Under the pieces are notes generated by a model, which saw only the letters and a list, made by a program, of their open reading frames with translations, was not told the DNA's origin and ran no database searches. Shown here piece after piece: positions 34,329 through 43,363 of a DNA stretch of 64,000 nt. The DNA lies in NCBI GenBank assembly GCA_937924525.1, contig CALDSU010000005.1:62001-126000 (forward strand), given 5' to 3'. Each line of letters begins with the position of its first letter. Within the stretch, counting starts at the first letter, position 1. The translations under genes and the position numbers were made by a program. Source of the stretch: an uncultured Bryobacteraceae bacterium (lineage in GTDB: Bacteria > Acidobacteriota > Terriglobia > Bryobacterales > Bryobacteraceae).

Positions 34329-36089
34329 CTACTTTCCCTGGCGTCTGCCGCGTCGCCGGGCGTCCATCAGGTCACTGAGATGCAGCGCGAAGCGGGCGGC
34401 CGTGCCGGCGAAGCCGGGCTGCTCCGGCGTCCGGTAGAGAGCCCGGCGCAGCGGGGGATGGGCGGCGGCATACTCGCGAAGTTCGTCGAGCGATTTGCCG
34501 GCCGACGCCAGCGCCCGGTCGAATTCGGCGCGCGCCTTGGCTTTCGCTTCTCCAAGCGCCATCTGCACCCGGCTGTGGGCGTTCAGTTCGCCTTCTCCCG
34601 AGGTTTCGATAGGCAGGAAAAGCATATCGGGAAAACGGCTCACCACCGCCGCCTCGGCGCCATCGGACTGCGTGGAAGGCATGCAGCCGAACGGCTTCAG
34701 CGCCAGCACCATGTGACATTTCCGGCGCTGCGTGTAGTAGATGTTCTTGGCGACCTCCAGGTACCCCTCGCCGCCGCGCAGGTAGCGGGCATAAAACGGC
34801 TGCGCCAGCCGCGCCAGTTCCTCCTGGGAAGCCAGATGCGGCGAGAGTCCGCCCAGCAACTCCGCGGTGCGGTGGTAATAGTGGCCCCAGAGCTTGCGCC
34901 CCAAGGCCAGCAGCCACCGCTTCCGGCCGTAGCGGAACGCGCGCGCCGCGCGGCGGCGCCACGCCCAGGCGGGAAGCGGGTCGTGGAATGACTCCACCGC
35001 CTGCTGCTCCTCGCTGCGCCCTTCGGCCTGATAGAGCAGGTACTGCACCCAGGCGGCGATGGGCTCCGGGTAGACTTGCGCGCCCTCCCGCTCCAGGAAA
35101 GCCGGCATGTTGAAATTGCCGTCGCCTTCGGTGAGCTGGGCCCAAAACTCGCCCACGATCTTCACCACGGGTTTCACGCGCAGCCGGTCGACTTCGACCG
35201 CGTCCAGGATCTCCCGGATCTCCGCGCTGGCCCGGCGCAGCTCGGGCCGGTACAGGTGGTGGCGGATCTTGCCAAAGGTGTTGCAATACCGCTGGGCGCG
35301 GTCTCGCGGGGCGAGCAACCGCGCCAGCCACGGCGGACCGTCGCGCAGAATCTCAAACGGCCGCACATCACGCAGCAAGGCAGCCACGCGGTCCAGCACC
35401 TCGCGCAACGCCCGGTCGGTCGCGCCGGGCCGCACCTCGAACGGCCGGATGCGGTAGACCAGATCGTTCAACACATCGCCGAATTGCAGCGCGTTGAACA
35501 TCCCCATGCCGAAATCCACGTTGAACTTCAGCCCCGGTTCGCCCGACGCCGCGTGGATCCCTTGCTGCTGCTGGAAAAGCAGAATCCGGAATCCGGGGAA
35601 ACCGGCGTTCTCGAGCGCCAGGCGGTATTCGGCTTCATACATGCCAAACCGGCAGGGACCGCACGAGCCGGCCGTGAAGAAGACGTACCGGTCAACGATC
35701 TCCTGGCGCGACAAACCCTGTTGCTCGATCCCACGCAAGAACTGGATCAGGTTGCCGACCGTGAAATACGTCGGGTTGCACTGGCCGTTGTTGCCATACT
35801 CCTTGCCCAACTGGTAGGCCGCATTGTTGGGTTGGGGCAGCCGCTGCGCCCGGTAGCCACAGCCGCGGAACACCGCCTGGATAAGTTCGTCGTGCTTCCA
35901 GGTAAGACCGCCGAACAGTATCGTTACTTTCTCGCGTTCTTCCGCCGTGAAGGGACGCTCGGCAGGCCGCCGGAAATGCGCGACCGGCGGCAACCCGGCG
36001 GCGGCGCGCCCTGCTTCCCGGCGCGCATCCAGGATCCGAAACACCTCTTGTTCCACACCAGTACTCGCCACTCTGCCTCCGGCCCTCAT
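34329..36089 (-). CDS. DUF2229 / 2-hydroxyacyl-CoA dehydratase-like partner protein
   Basis: About 586 residues, ending 3 bp before the activase start, hence one operon. It carries Cys motifs typical of the dehydratase D-component relatives: NGQCNPTYFTVGNLIQFL, FFTAGSCGPCRFGMYEAEYR, KCHMVLALKPFGCMPST. Cysteines at these places could ligate an Fe-S cluster. ATG 36089 is shown, but it directly abuts a G-run. A GTG at 36071 follows GGAGG at 4 nt and may be the true start; in-frame codons further upstream are not coding-like. Function of the pair is not established. Confidence 0.82.
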   Translation of the reverse strand: MRAGGRVASTGVEQEVFRILDARREAGRAAAGLPPVAHFRRPAERPFTAEEREKVTILFGGLTWKHDELIQAVFRGCGYRAQRLPQPNNAAYQLGKEYGNNGQCNPTYFTVGNLIQFLRGIEQQGLSRQEIVDRYVFFTAGSCGPCRFGMYEAEYRLALENAGFPGFRILLFQQQQGIHAASGEPGLKFNVDFGMGMFNALQFGDVLNDLVYRIRPFEVRPGATDRALREVLDRVAALLRDVRPFEILRDGPPWLARLLAPRDRAQRYCNTFGKIRHHLYRPELRRASAEIREILDAVEVDRLRVKPVVKIVGEFWAQLTEGDGNFNMPAFLEREGAQVYPEPIAAWVQYLLYQAEGRSEEQQAVESFHDPLPAWAWRRRAARAFRYGRKRWLLALGRKLWGHYYHRTAELLGGLSPHLASQEELARLAQPFYARYLRGGEGYLEVAKNIYYTQRRKCHMVLALKPFGCMPSTQSDGAEAAVVSRFPDMLFLPIETSGEGELNAHSRVQMALGEAKAKARAEFDRALASAGKSLDELREYAAAHPPLRRALYRTPEQPGFAGTAARFALHLSDLMDARRRGRRQGK

Positions 36090-36297
36090 TCCCCCTTTGG
36101 CAAATGGGGGGCCAACTGGGTGAAAGGCGACGGGCCGCTGAAAACCAAGGGATTGCGGTCCGCACGAAGCCACGCTTCGGGGCGTGAAATCGCGCAGCGC
36201 GGGGCAACCCACCCTGCACGGTTTGCGCATCTTGCAGTTCCGTTTCGATGCGGTGGACGGCTCTATTGTGGCCCCCGGCACGCCCCGAGGCAAGGGT
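36090..36297. other. Intergenic region with hairpins before the DUF2229 partner gene
   Basis: 208 bp, no credible gene. A stem (C5 TTT, loop GGC, AAA, bulged T, G5; 36091-36110) lies immediately before the start at 36089. A perfect CGAAGC-CAC-GCTTCG hairpin is at 36165-36179, with an alternative overlapping stem CACGC/GCGTG. The region separates the M23 gene from the DUF2229 partner on the same strand. Confidence 0.4.
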
Positions 36298-37623
36298 CTA
36301 CTGCGCCGCCAGCGGAACCTTCGAACGGATGCGATCCTGAATCCAGTGATCGTCCCACCATTCGACCGGGTTGGTCTGGACGCCATCGATCTGCATGCTG
36401 AAGTGCAGGTGGTCGCCGCCCGCCAGGCCGGTAGCGCCGCTGCGCCCGATCACCTGATCCCGCCGCACGGCGTCGCCGGGTTTCACGTCCATCGAATTGA
36501 GGTGCGCGTAGATCGATTGCAGGCCATAGCCATGATCGATCACGACACAGTTGCCGTAGATGCCGAGCCAGCCGGCAAAGACCACCTTGCCGTCGTTGGA
36601 GGCGCTGATGGGAACGTTCCTGGTGACTGACAGGTCGAAGCCGAGGTGCACCTGTTCGTCCACTTTCCTGCCCTGGTGCACGTAGGTGCGCCGGTCGGCA
36701 AACTGGGATTCCACCTTGCTGTTGCTCAATTGTTTGAACGGCAGGTGGAACAGGAACCGCGGTTCCGTCTTGTGCCGCAGTTCAGCCAGCGCCGCGTTGT
36801 TCTGGCGGCGCATTTCCCCATTAATCCGCAGGAAGCGCTCCAGCAGCGGACCCGCCCCGCCCGGGTCGAGTTCCGAGGTCACTTTCTCGAGAAACGCTTC
36901 GGGCAGGTCCAACTGGCGGTGGCGGAACTTTTTGGGAAACACCTTGTGCCAGAAGCGTGCGGTGACTTCCGTCCCGTCGCCGGGACGGGCGAAGACGACG
37001 GGAACCGTGGTGGCAGGCGTATCCCAAGGGAAGACGAACAGGGCGAAGCGGTGATTCTCATCGGACTCGCCGGGCATGGGGAAACTGCGGAACGTATGCT
37101 CGCCCACCCGGACGCCGGCTTCGGTCCAATAGCCCGAAACACGGAAGGTGACCAGTTCGGCGCCGCCCTGGTTGATGTAATGCTGCAAGCCGTCCACTTC
37201 GAGGCGCGGGGGTTCGACGATGACCTCGAATTCCTGTTCCAGTCTGGCGGCGAGGGCCCGAAAGTCGTTCGCTTCCGCCTCAAACACCAGCCGGACCCTG
37301 CCGGCCTTGAGCGCAGGCTGTTTCGCTTTGCCCAGCGAGAGTTGAATCGTCTCCGGCGGTTCCTGCCTGCCGTGGAATGCAAAGCGGGTGGCAGGCAGAC
37401 GCCGCTCGAAGGCAGGCAGGCGCTCTCCACCCTGTTCAAGCCACGCGGCGACCCGCCGCGTCCCGTGGGGGCTGGCAACGCGAACGCTGACCGGGGTTGC
37501 TGCGCCCAAAGCCCGCGGCGGCGGCGAGGCGAAAGTTAACGTCACCGGAGCGGAAAGAAACCAGAGCGCCGCGGGCGCGCCCAAGACCAGCAGCGCCAAG
37601 AGTGTCCCGAGAATCCGTTTCAC
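36298..37623 (-). CDS. Membrane-anchored M23 (LytM) peptidoglycan endopeptidase
   Basis: About 441 residues. An N-terminal anchor helix (ILGTLLALLVLGAPAALWFL) leads into two beta-rich domains and a C-terminal LytM/lysostaphin fold at about 320-430. Zinc ligands appear as H-L-G-F-D (VHLGFDLS) and the HxH of GGDHLHFSMQI, with DHGYGLQSIYAHL between. It should cleave peptide cross-links in peptidoglycan or regulate such cleavage. GTG at 37623 overlaps the S9 peptidase stop as GTGA and is preferred over a TTG at 37647. Gene order and overlap indicate co-translation with the S9 peptidase. Confidence 0.88.
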   Translation of the reverse strand: MKRILGTLLALLVLGAPAALWFLSAPVTLTFASPPPRALGAATPVSVRVASPHGTRRVAAWLEQGGERLPAFERRLPATRFAFHGRQEPPETIQLSLGKAKQPALKAGRVRLVFEAEANDFRALAARLEQEFEVIVEPPRLEVDGLQHYINQGGAELVTFRVSGYWTEAGVRVGEHTFRSFPMPGESDENHRFALFVFPWDTPATTVPVVFARPGDGTEVTARFWHKVFPKKFRHRQLDLPEAFLEKVTSELDPGGAGPLLERFLRINGEMRRQNNAALAELRHKTEPRFLFHLPFKQLSNSKVESQFADRRTYVHQGRKVDEQVHLGFDLSVTRNVPISASNDGKVVFAGWLGIYGNCVVIDHGYGLQSIYAHLNSMDVKPGDAVRRDQVIGRSGATGLAGGDHLHFSMQIDGVQTNPVEWWDDHWIQDRIRSKVPLAAQ

Positions 37624-39635
37624 TTTTTCGTCCAGGAATCCAGCCAATCGATGACCGTCTGATACCAGAGGCGGCTATTCTGCGGCTTCAGAATCCAGTG
37701 GCCTTCATCTGGAAAAATCAGCAGTTTGGAGGGCACTTTTTGCATTTGCAAGGCCGTGAAGAGATGAAGCCCCTGCCCGTACGGCACCCGGAAATCCAGT
37801 TCGCCGTGCACCACCAGCGTCGGGGTCTTGAACTCTTTCACGAAATGGCTCGGAGACCACCGCGCGTAGGTATCCGGGGCGTCCCAGGGCATGCCGCCGA
37901 ACTCCCAAATGGGGAACCACAACTCTTCAGTCTCGCCGGCCTCGCTGCGCAAATCGAAGACGCCCGCGTGGGAGACGAGCGCCTTAAAGCGATTGGTGTG
38001 ACCAAGAATCCAGTTCACCATGTAGCCGCCGTAGGAGGCGCCGGCCGCGGCCAGGCGCGCGCCATCGGCGCCGGGGAGGGCCGCCACATGGTCCGCCACC
38101 GCCATCAGGTCTTCGTAGGCGCGGCCGCCCCAGTCGCCATTGATTTCGTCGATAAACTTCTGGCCATAGCCGGTGGAACCGCGGGGATTAGGCATGACCA
38201 CCAGGAAGCCGGCGCCGGCGAATACCTGGGCGTTCCACCGGTAGCTCCACGACTGGCTCCAGGCGCCTTGCGGCCCGCCGTGAATCAGCATCAGCACCGG
38301 ATATCTCCGCGATGCGGTGAAACCGGGCGGCCGCAGGAGAAAACCGTGCACCTTGGCCCGCTCCGCCCCCTCCACCGTGAACTCCTCGTAGGGCTGCGTT
38401 TCATACTCCTCGAACAGCGCCCGGTTGAGCTGGGTCAGGTTGGTGGGAATACCGCCCGAGGAAGAGGCCCGGAAAATCTCCGCGGGGCGCGCGCCGCTCT
38501 GCTCGGAGTAGATCATCACGCGCCCGTCGGGCGTCAGTTGCATGTCGTCCAGGTGGCTGTCGCCGCTCACCGCGGTGCGGATGGCGCCGCCGGTGGCGGG
38601 AATAAAGGAAATGTTCTGCCGCCCGCGGTCTTCGTAGGTGAAAAACAGCCGGGTGGAATCGGGCGCCCAGGCGAAGCTGGAGACCCAGCGGTCGAGCGAC
38701 TCGGTCAGATTGGTCAGTTTGCCGGTGGCCCGTTCGAGCACCTGCAAGCGCCACCGGTCGCTTTCGTAGCCGGCGCGAAACTGCGACCGGAAAGCCAGCA
38801 GCCTGCCGTCCGGCGAGTAAGCAGGCGAGGCGTCCGCCCCGGTGTTGATCGTGATCTTCTTGGGTTCGCCGCCGGTGATAGGCACGACAAACAGGTCGGT
38901 GTTGGTGCTGACGGCGGTTACCGGATCGAGGTTCGTGGCGTAGCAGACCTCCGCCCCGTCCGGGGAGATGGCGTAGTCGTCGGGTCCGCCCAGCGAGAAC
39001 GGGGGGACATCCCGGTCGCCGGGCGTGAGGTCGATCGGCGATCCGCCGTCGACGGGCACGGCAAACAGATGCGACCGCCGCGCCCCGCGCCAGGTGGTCC
39101 AATGCCGGTAGAGCAGCGCCGTATAGATCCGCGCCTGCACTTTGCTGTCCTTCTCGGCCTGGAGCCTGCGCTGGTTGCAGGCTGCGTCGGGGCAGTCGGG
39201 GTACACTTCGCTGGTGAAGACCAGGGTCTTGCCGTCCGGCGAAAACAGGACGCCGCCCGCTTCGGTGGCCAAGCTGGTGATCTGCCGCGGGTTGGCGCCG
39301 GAGGCGTCCATCGTCCAGACCTGCGACGATCCGGAGCGGTCCGAGATAAAGGCGATCCTCCGCGAGTCCGGGGACCAGCGGGCCCGCTCGTTGTTGCCCT
39401 CCTGGGTGAGCGGCGCCGGCGACCCGCCGCCGAGCGGCACGGTGTAGATCTGGCGCACGCGCTTGTTCGTCGCCACCTCCATGGACGCCACCGTGAACGC
39501 CACCGTCCGACCATCCGGCGACAGTTGCGGGTCGCTTGCCCGGCGGATCGCCAGCAGGGCGTCCACGTCGAACGGTTTCTTCTGGGCCAGCAGCGGCAGC
39601 GCGCAGCCCAGCAACAGACACGCGAAACGGCGCAT
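37620..39635 (-). CDS. S9 family peptidase (dipeptidyl/acylaminoacyl-peptidase type)
   Basis: 671 residues. A short signal peptide (RRFACLLLGCALPLLAQ) precedes a TolB/WD40-like propeller with repeated SPDG motifs (LSPDGRTVAFTV, FSPDGKTLVF, YSPDGRLLAFRS) and an S9 hydrolase domain: YPVLMLIHGGPQGAWSQSW, PRGSTGYGQKF, nucleophile GAASYGGYMVNWILG-type motif, Asp in HGELDFRVPY and His in DEGHW. Periplasmic peptide degradation is likely. Paralogue of the gene at 19545-21611. ATG 39635 is chosen since it starts the leader and lies 8 nt after TACAAT. Confidence 0.94.
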   Translation of the reverse strand: MRRFACLLLGCALPLLAQKKPFDVDALLAIRRASDPQLSPDGRTVAFTVASMEVATNKRVRQIYTVPLGGGSPAPLTQEGNNERARWSPDSRRIAFISDRSGSSQVWTMDASGANPRQITSLATEAGGVLFSPDGKTLVFTSEVYPDCPDAACNQRRLQAEKDSKVQARIYTALLYRHWTTWRGARRSHLFAVPVDGGSPIDLTPGDRDVPPFSLGGPDDYAISPDGAEVCYATNLDPVTAVSTNTDLFVVPITGGEPKKITINTGADASPAYSPDGRLLAFRSQFRAGYESDRWRLQVLERATGKLTNLTESLDRWVSSFAWAPDSTRLFFTYEDRGRQNISFIPATGGAIRTAVSGDSHLDDMQLTPDGRVMIYSEQSGARPAEIFRASSSGGIPTNLTQLNRALFEEYETQPYEEFTVEGAERAKVHGFLLRPPGFTASRRYPVLMLIHGGPQGAWSQSWSYRWNAQVFAGAGFLVVMPNPRGSTGYGQKFIDEINGDWGGRAYEDLMAVADHVAALPGADGARLAAAGASYGGYMVNWILGHTNRFKALVSHAGVFDLRSEAGETEELWFPIWEFGGMPWDAPDTYARWSPSHFVKEFKTPTLVVHGELDFRVPYGQGLHLFTALQMQKVPSKLLIFPDEGHWILKPQNSRLWYQTVIDWLDSWTKK

Positions 39636-39643
39636 ATGCCTCG

Positions 39644-39649
39644 ATTGTA
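39644..39649 (-). promoter_or_regulatory. -10 box 8 nt before an S9 peptidase start
   Basis: TACAAT on the minus strand, then 8 nt and ATG 39635. With normal spacing the transcript would begin at or 1-2 nt before the A of ATG. A GAGG only 3 nt from ATG is too close to be a normal ribosome-binding site. Confidence 0.4.
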
Positions 39650-39660
39650 TCGCCGCATGG

Positions 39661-39666
39661 TAGAAT
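39661..39666 (+). promoter_or_regulatory. Extended -10 box for the carbonic-anhydrase-hisS-aspS operon
   Basis: TG-G-TAGAAT (39658-39666), an extended -10, 28 nt before ATG 39695. It is back to back with the -10 box of the divergent S9 peptidase gene, only 11 bp apart. Confidence 0.45.
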
Positions 39667-39694
39667 TCAAGGTTTCCAGCACGCACTCCGCCCT

Positions 39695-40216
39695 ATGATT
39701 CGTCCTTACCGCGGCATCCACCCCCGGATTGCCGCCTCCTGTTTCATCGACGCCAGCGCGCAGGTGATCGGCGCGGTGGAAATTGGCGAGCGGTCCAGCG
39801 TGTGGATGAACGTGGTGGTGCGGGGAGACGTTAACTTCATTCGCATCGGCGAGGAGTCCAACGTCCAGGACAACAGCGTGATCCACGTGCAGCGGGACGA
39901 ATGGCCCACGCTGCTAGGCAACCGCGTCAGCGTGGCGCACTCGGTGACGCTGCACGGCTGCGTGGTGGAAGATGAGTGCCTGATCGGGATCGGGGCGATC
40001 GTGCTGAACGGCGCGCGGATCGGCCGCGGCTCCATTGTCGCGGCTGGCGCGCTGGTGCCGGAAGGCATGGAGATCCCCCCGGGCAGCGTGGTGATGGGGA
40101 TGCCCGCCAAGGTGCGGCGGGAGGCGTCGGAAGCCGACTACCAGCGCATTCTCCGCCACGCCCACAACTACGTGATGTATCGTCAGCTTTATCTGGACGA
40201 GGAGAAGCAGCGTTGA
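39695..40216 (+). CDS. Gamma-class carbonic anhydrase-like left-handed beta-helix protein
   Basis: 173 residues with hexapeptide repeats forming a left-handed beta helix (GAVEIGERSSVWMNVVVRGD, then IRIGEESNVQDNSVIHV). The three zinc His of the gamma-CA/YrdA family are present at H64, H82 and H87 (SVIHVQ, VAHSVTLHGC). YrdA/PaaY-like members bind zinc, and carbonic anhydrase or thioesterase activity is seen in only some. The start ATG follows an extended -10 box. The stop overlaps the TTG start of hisS, so it is translated with two aminoacyl-tRNA synthetases. Confidence 0.9.
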   Translation: MIRPYRGIHPRIAASCFIDASAQVIGAVEIGERSSVWMNVVVRGDVNFIRIGEESNVQDNSVIHVQRDEWPTLLGNRVSVAHSVTLHGCVVEDECLIGIGAIVLNGARIGRGSIVAAGALVPEGMEIPPGSVVMGMPAKVRREASEADYQRILRHAHNYVMYRQLYLDEEKQR

Positions 40217-41466
40217 TCCGCGCGGTCAAGGGGACCCGCGATCTGCTGCCGCCGTCCATCGCCGTTTGGAATCACGTGGAGCAGGTGGCCCGGCGGGTGT
40301 TCCGCGCCTATCACTATCAGGAAATCCGCACGCCGATCTTCGAGGAAACGCAGTTGTTCGCCCGCGGCGTGGGCGAGGAAACCGACATTGTCACCAAGGA
40401 GATGTACACGTTCGAGGATCGCGACGGCTCCTCGCTGACGCTGCGCCCCGAGAACACCGCCGCGGTGATCCGCGCCTACCTCGAACACCGCCTGGACCAG
40501 CGCCCGGGCATCCAGAAGCTGTTTTACCTGGGGCCGATGTTCCGCCGCGAACGACCGCAGAAAGGACGTTACCGGCAGTTCTACCAGATCGGCGCGGAGG
40601 CGATCGGGTCGGAATCGCCCGCCATCGACGCGGAAGTGATTGAACTGGTGGTGGAGATCCTCGAGCGGGCGGGGCTGAGCGGGTTCACCACCCTGCTCAA
40701 TTCGGTCGGCTGCCCGGCGTGCCGCCCCCGGTACGTCGCGCGGTTGCGCGAGGAACTGGGGGAAGCCGCGCCACGCATGTGTCCGGATTGCCAGCGGCGC
40801 GCGGTGACCAATCCGCTGCGGGTGCTGGACTGTAAGATCCCGGAGGACCAGCCGGTGATCGAGCGCCTGCCTTCGATTCTCGACCACCTGTGCGACGTGT
40901 GCCAGCCCCACTTTGCCGCCGTGCGGCAATACCTGGATGACCGCGGCATCGCCTACGAAGTGCGTCCGCGGCTGGTGCGGGGACTCGACTACTACATGCG
41001 CACGACGTTCGAGGTGGTGCACGGCGCCCTCGGCGCCCAGAATTCCGTGCTCGGCGGCGGGCGGTACGACGGGCTGGCCGAATCGCTGGGCGGCAGGATT
41101 CCCGCGCCCGGCATCGGCTTCTCGATTGGCGAAGACCGGCTGGTGATGGCGGTGGAAGAAGCTCACCCGGGCAGGTTCGCCGACCGGCCGGATCTCATGA
41201 TTCTGCCCCTGGGCGAAGCCGCGCTGCGCCACGCGGGCTTGCTGGCGCGCGAGTTGCGCCGGCAGGACTTCTCGGTGGAAGTGTCCCCCGGCGGCAAACT
41301 CAAGCGCACCCTGGAAACGGCCCACAAGATCGGCGCGCGCTTTGTCCTTATTCTGGGCGACGACGAAATCGCTGGCGGAACGTATTCGCTGAAAGACATG
41401 ACTTCCGGCGTGCAAACGCCGGTCCGGCGCGAGGAGATCGCCCGGCGTCTCGAAGGGATTCAGTAG
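40213..41466 (+). CDS. hisS: Histidyl-tRNA synthetase
   Basis: A 417-residue class II synthetase that charges tRNA-His in the cytoplasm. N-terminal AVKGTRDLLPP, motif 2 region (FYLGPMFRRERPQKGRYRQF), the His-specific motifs LVRGLDYYMRTTFEV and SVLGGGRYDGLAESLGG, motif 3 (PGIGFSIGEDRL) and the C-terminal anticodon domain are in order. A four-Cys insertion (GCPACRP, CPDCQRR, CK, CDVCQ) may bind zinc. The TTG start sits inside the stop of the preceding gene (TTGA). The aspS start abuts its stop. Confidence 0.96.
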   Translation: MIRAVKGTRDLLPPSIAVWNHVEQVARRVFRAYHYQEIRTPIFEETQLFARGVGEETDIVTKEMYTFEDRDGSSLTLRPENTAAVIRAYLEHRLDQRPGIQKLFYLGPMFRRERPQKGRYRQFYQIGAEAIGSESPAIDAEVIELVVEILERAGLSGFTTLLNSVGCPACRPRYVARLREELGEAAPRMCPDCQRRAVTNPLRVLDCKIPEDQPVIERLPSILDHLCDVCQPHFAAVRQYLDDRGIAYEVRPRLVRGLDYYMRTTFEVVHGALGAQNSVLGGGRYDGLAESLGGRIPAPGIGFSIGEDRLVMAVEEAHPGRFADRPDLMILPLGEAALRHAGLLARELRRQDFSVEVSPGGKLKRTLETAHKIGARFVLILGDDEIAGGTYSLKDMTSGVQTPVRREEIARRLEGIQ

Positions 41467-43245
41467 ATGGAAACTGGCATTCGATTGGACTTCTTGGGAG
41501 AACTGCGGCGGACGCACACCTGCGGCGAACTGCGTAAAGCGCATGCCGGGCAGCGCGCGCTGCTGATGGGCTGGGTGCACCGGCGGCGGGACCTGGGCGC
41601 CGTGATTTTTATCCACCTGCGCGACCGGGACGGCGTGACCCAGGTCGTGTTCCACGCCGGCATGGACCCGGCGGTCCACGAACGGGCCGAAATGCTGCGC
41701 TCGGAGTACGTGATCGCCGTGGAAGGTACGGTCACGGAACGCTCCGCCGACACCATCAACCCCAACATCGAGACGGGCCAGGTGGAGGTGGTCGCCGAGA
41801 AATTGTGGATCCTGAACGAATCGCGCACGCCGCCGTTCCCCATGGAAGAGACGGTGGACGTAAGCGAGGACGCGCGTCTCAAGTACCGCTTTGTCGACCT
41901 GCGCCGCCCGCATATGCAGCGCAACATCCTGCTGCGCTCGCGGGTTTCGTTCGCTACGCGCGAGTTTCTGTACTCGCAAGGCTTCCACGAAATCGAGACG
42001 CCGTTCATGACGCGCTCGACGCCCGAGGGCGCGCGCGACTTCCTGGTGCCAAGCCGCTTGCAGCCGGGCAGTTTCTACGCCTTGCCACAGTCGCCGCAGC
42101 TCTTCAAGCAGTTGCTGATGATCAGCGGTTTCGAAAAATACTTTCAGATCGTCCGCTGTTTCCGCGACGAGGACCTGCGCGCCGACCGGCAGCCCGAATT
42201 CACGCAGATCGACCTGGAAATGTCGTTCCCGCAGCAGGAGCGCATCTTCGAAGTGATTGAGCCGCTGCTCCAGCGGGTGTGCCGCGAGGCGGGGTATGAC
42301 ATACAAATCCCGTTCCCGCGGCTGACCTACGCGGAGGCGATGCGCAGTTACGGCATCGACAAGCCGGACCGGCGCGTGCCGCCCATGCGCCAGGTGAACG
42401 ACCTGTTGCCGGAGTTGACCCAGCACGATCTGCCGTTGATGGCCTTGCATCTGCCCCGCGTGGGCGCGCTGAGCCGCAAGGAGCGCGACGACCTCAAGGC
42501 GTTCGGCATGGAGCGCGGGCTGCGCGTGTTCGACGACGCCAAACGGCTGGAGCGGGATTACCCCGAAGCCATGGCTCGCGTCCGCGAGCGCGCCGGCGCG
42601 CAAGAGGATGACCTGCTGCTGCTCGCCACCTGGGCAGGGGCGCCCACCGGCCATCGTCCGGAGGAGACGGTCTATCAGGCTTGCGGTCAGCTACGTCTCC
42701 ACGCGGCGCAGAAGTACAACGACCGCCATCAATTATTAGACCCGCGGCGCTTCGAGTTCCTCTGGGTCGTGGACTTCCCCATGTTCGAGTGGGACGAGGA
42801 GGAGAACCGCTGGGTGGCCGCCCATCACCCGTTCACCTCGGTGCACGACGAAGACCTCGACAAGCTGACGACCGATCCGGCGCGCTGCCGGGCCAAATCG
42901 TATGACGTGGTGCTGAACGGCGTCGAACTAGGTTCGGGCTCGATTCGTATTCACCGGCGCGACGTGCAGTCGAAGGTGTTCTCCGCCCTTGGCTTCTCGC
43001 CGGAAGAGGCCCGGATGCGATTCGGGTTCCTGCTGGATGCGCTCGAGTACGGCGCCCCGCCGCACGGCGGCATCGCCCTGGGGCTCGACCGCCTGGTGAT
43101 GATCCTGGCGGGGGAAACCTCGATCCGCGACGTGATCCCGTTCCCGAAGACAGCCAAGGGCACGGACCTGATGTGCGACGCACCCTCGCCGGTGCCTGAG
43201 CGCAACCTGCGCGACCTGGGCATCGCGCTGCGGAAGACGACCTAG
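41467..43245 (+). CDS. aspS: Aspartyl-tRNA synthetase
   Basis: 592 residues, bacterial type. An OB-fold anticodon domain comes first ([20 protein letters not shown]). The class II core follows ([20 protein letters not shown], then [20 protein letters not shown] and [19 protein letters not shown]). The GAD insertion and motif 3 ([20 protein letters not shown], then [20 protein letters not shown]) complete it. It charges tRNA-Asp, and possibly tRNA-Asn in organisms using the GatCAB route, which sequence alone does not settle. Starts directly after the hisS stop. Downstream 118 bp hold two short hairpins but no clear terminator. Confidence 0.96.
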   Translation: METGIRLDFLGELRRTHTCGELRKAHAGQRALLMGWVHRRRDLGAVIFIHLRDRDGVTQVVFHAGMDPAVHERAEMLRSEYVIAVEGTVTERSADTINPNIETGQVEVVAEKLWILNESRTPPFPMEETVDVSEDARLKYRFVDLRRPHMQRNILLRSRVSFATREFLYSQGFHEIETPFMTRSTPEGARDFLVPSRLQPGSFYALPQSPQLFKQLLMISGFEKYFQIVRCFRDEDLRADRQPEFTQIDLEMSFPQQERIFEVIEPLLQRVCREAGYDIQIPFPRLTYAEAMRSYGIDKPDRRVPPMRQVNDLLPELTQHDLPLMALHLPRVGALSRKERDDLKAFGMERGLRVFDDAKRLERDYPEAMARVRERAGAQEDDLLLLATWAGAPTGHRPEETVYQACGQLRLHAAQKYNDRHQLLDPRRFEFLWVVDFPMFEWDEEENRWVAAHHPFTSVHDEDLDKLTTDPARCRAKSYDVVLNGVELGSGSIRIHRRDVQSKVFSALGFSPEEARMRFGFLLDALEYGAPPHGGIALGLDRLVMILAGETSIRDVIPFPKTAKGTDLMCDAPSPVPERNLRDLGIALRKTT

Positions 43246-43363
43246 CGGTACCCTGCGGCAGGTTAGGCCCGCTCCCTCCCGGCCGCGGCTCGGCGTGCGG
43301 GCGTTGGGCGGTCGGCGAGACCGATCCGGCGGGCTGTTAGACTAAGGGCGGAGCGGATTGCCC

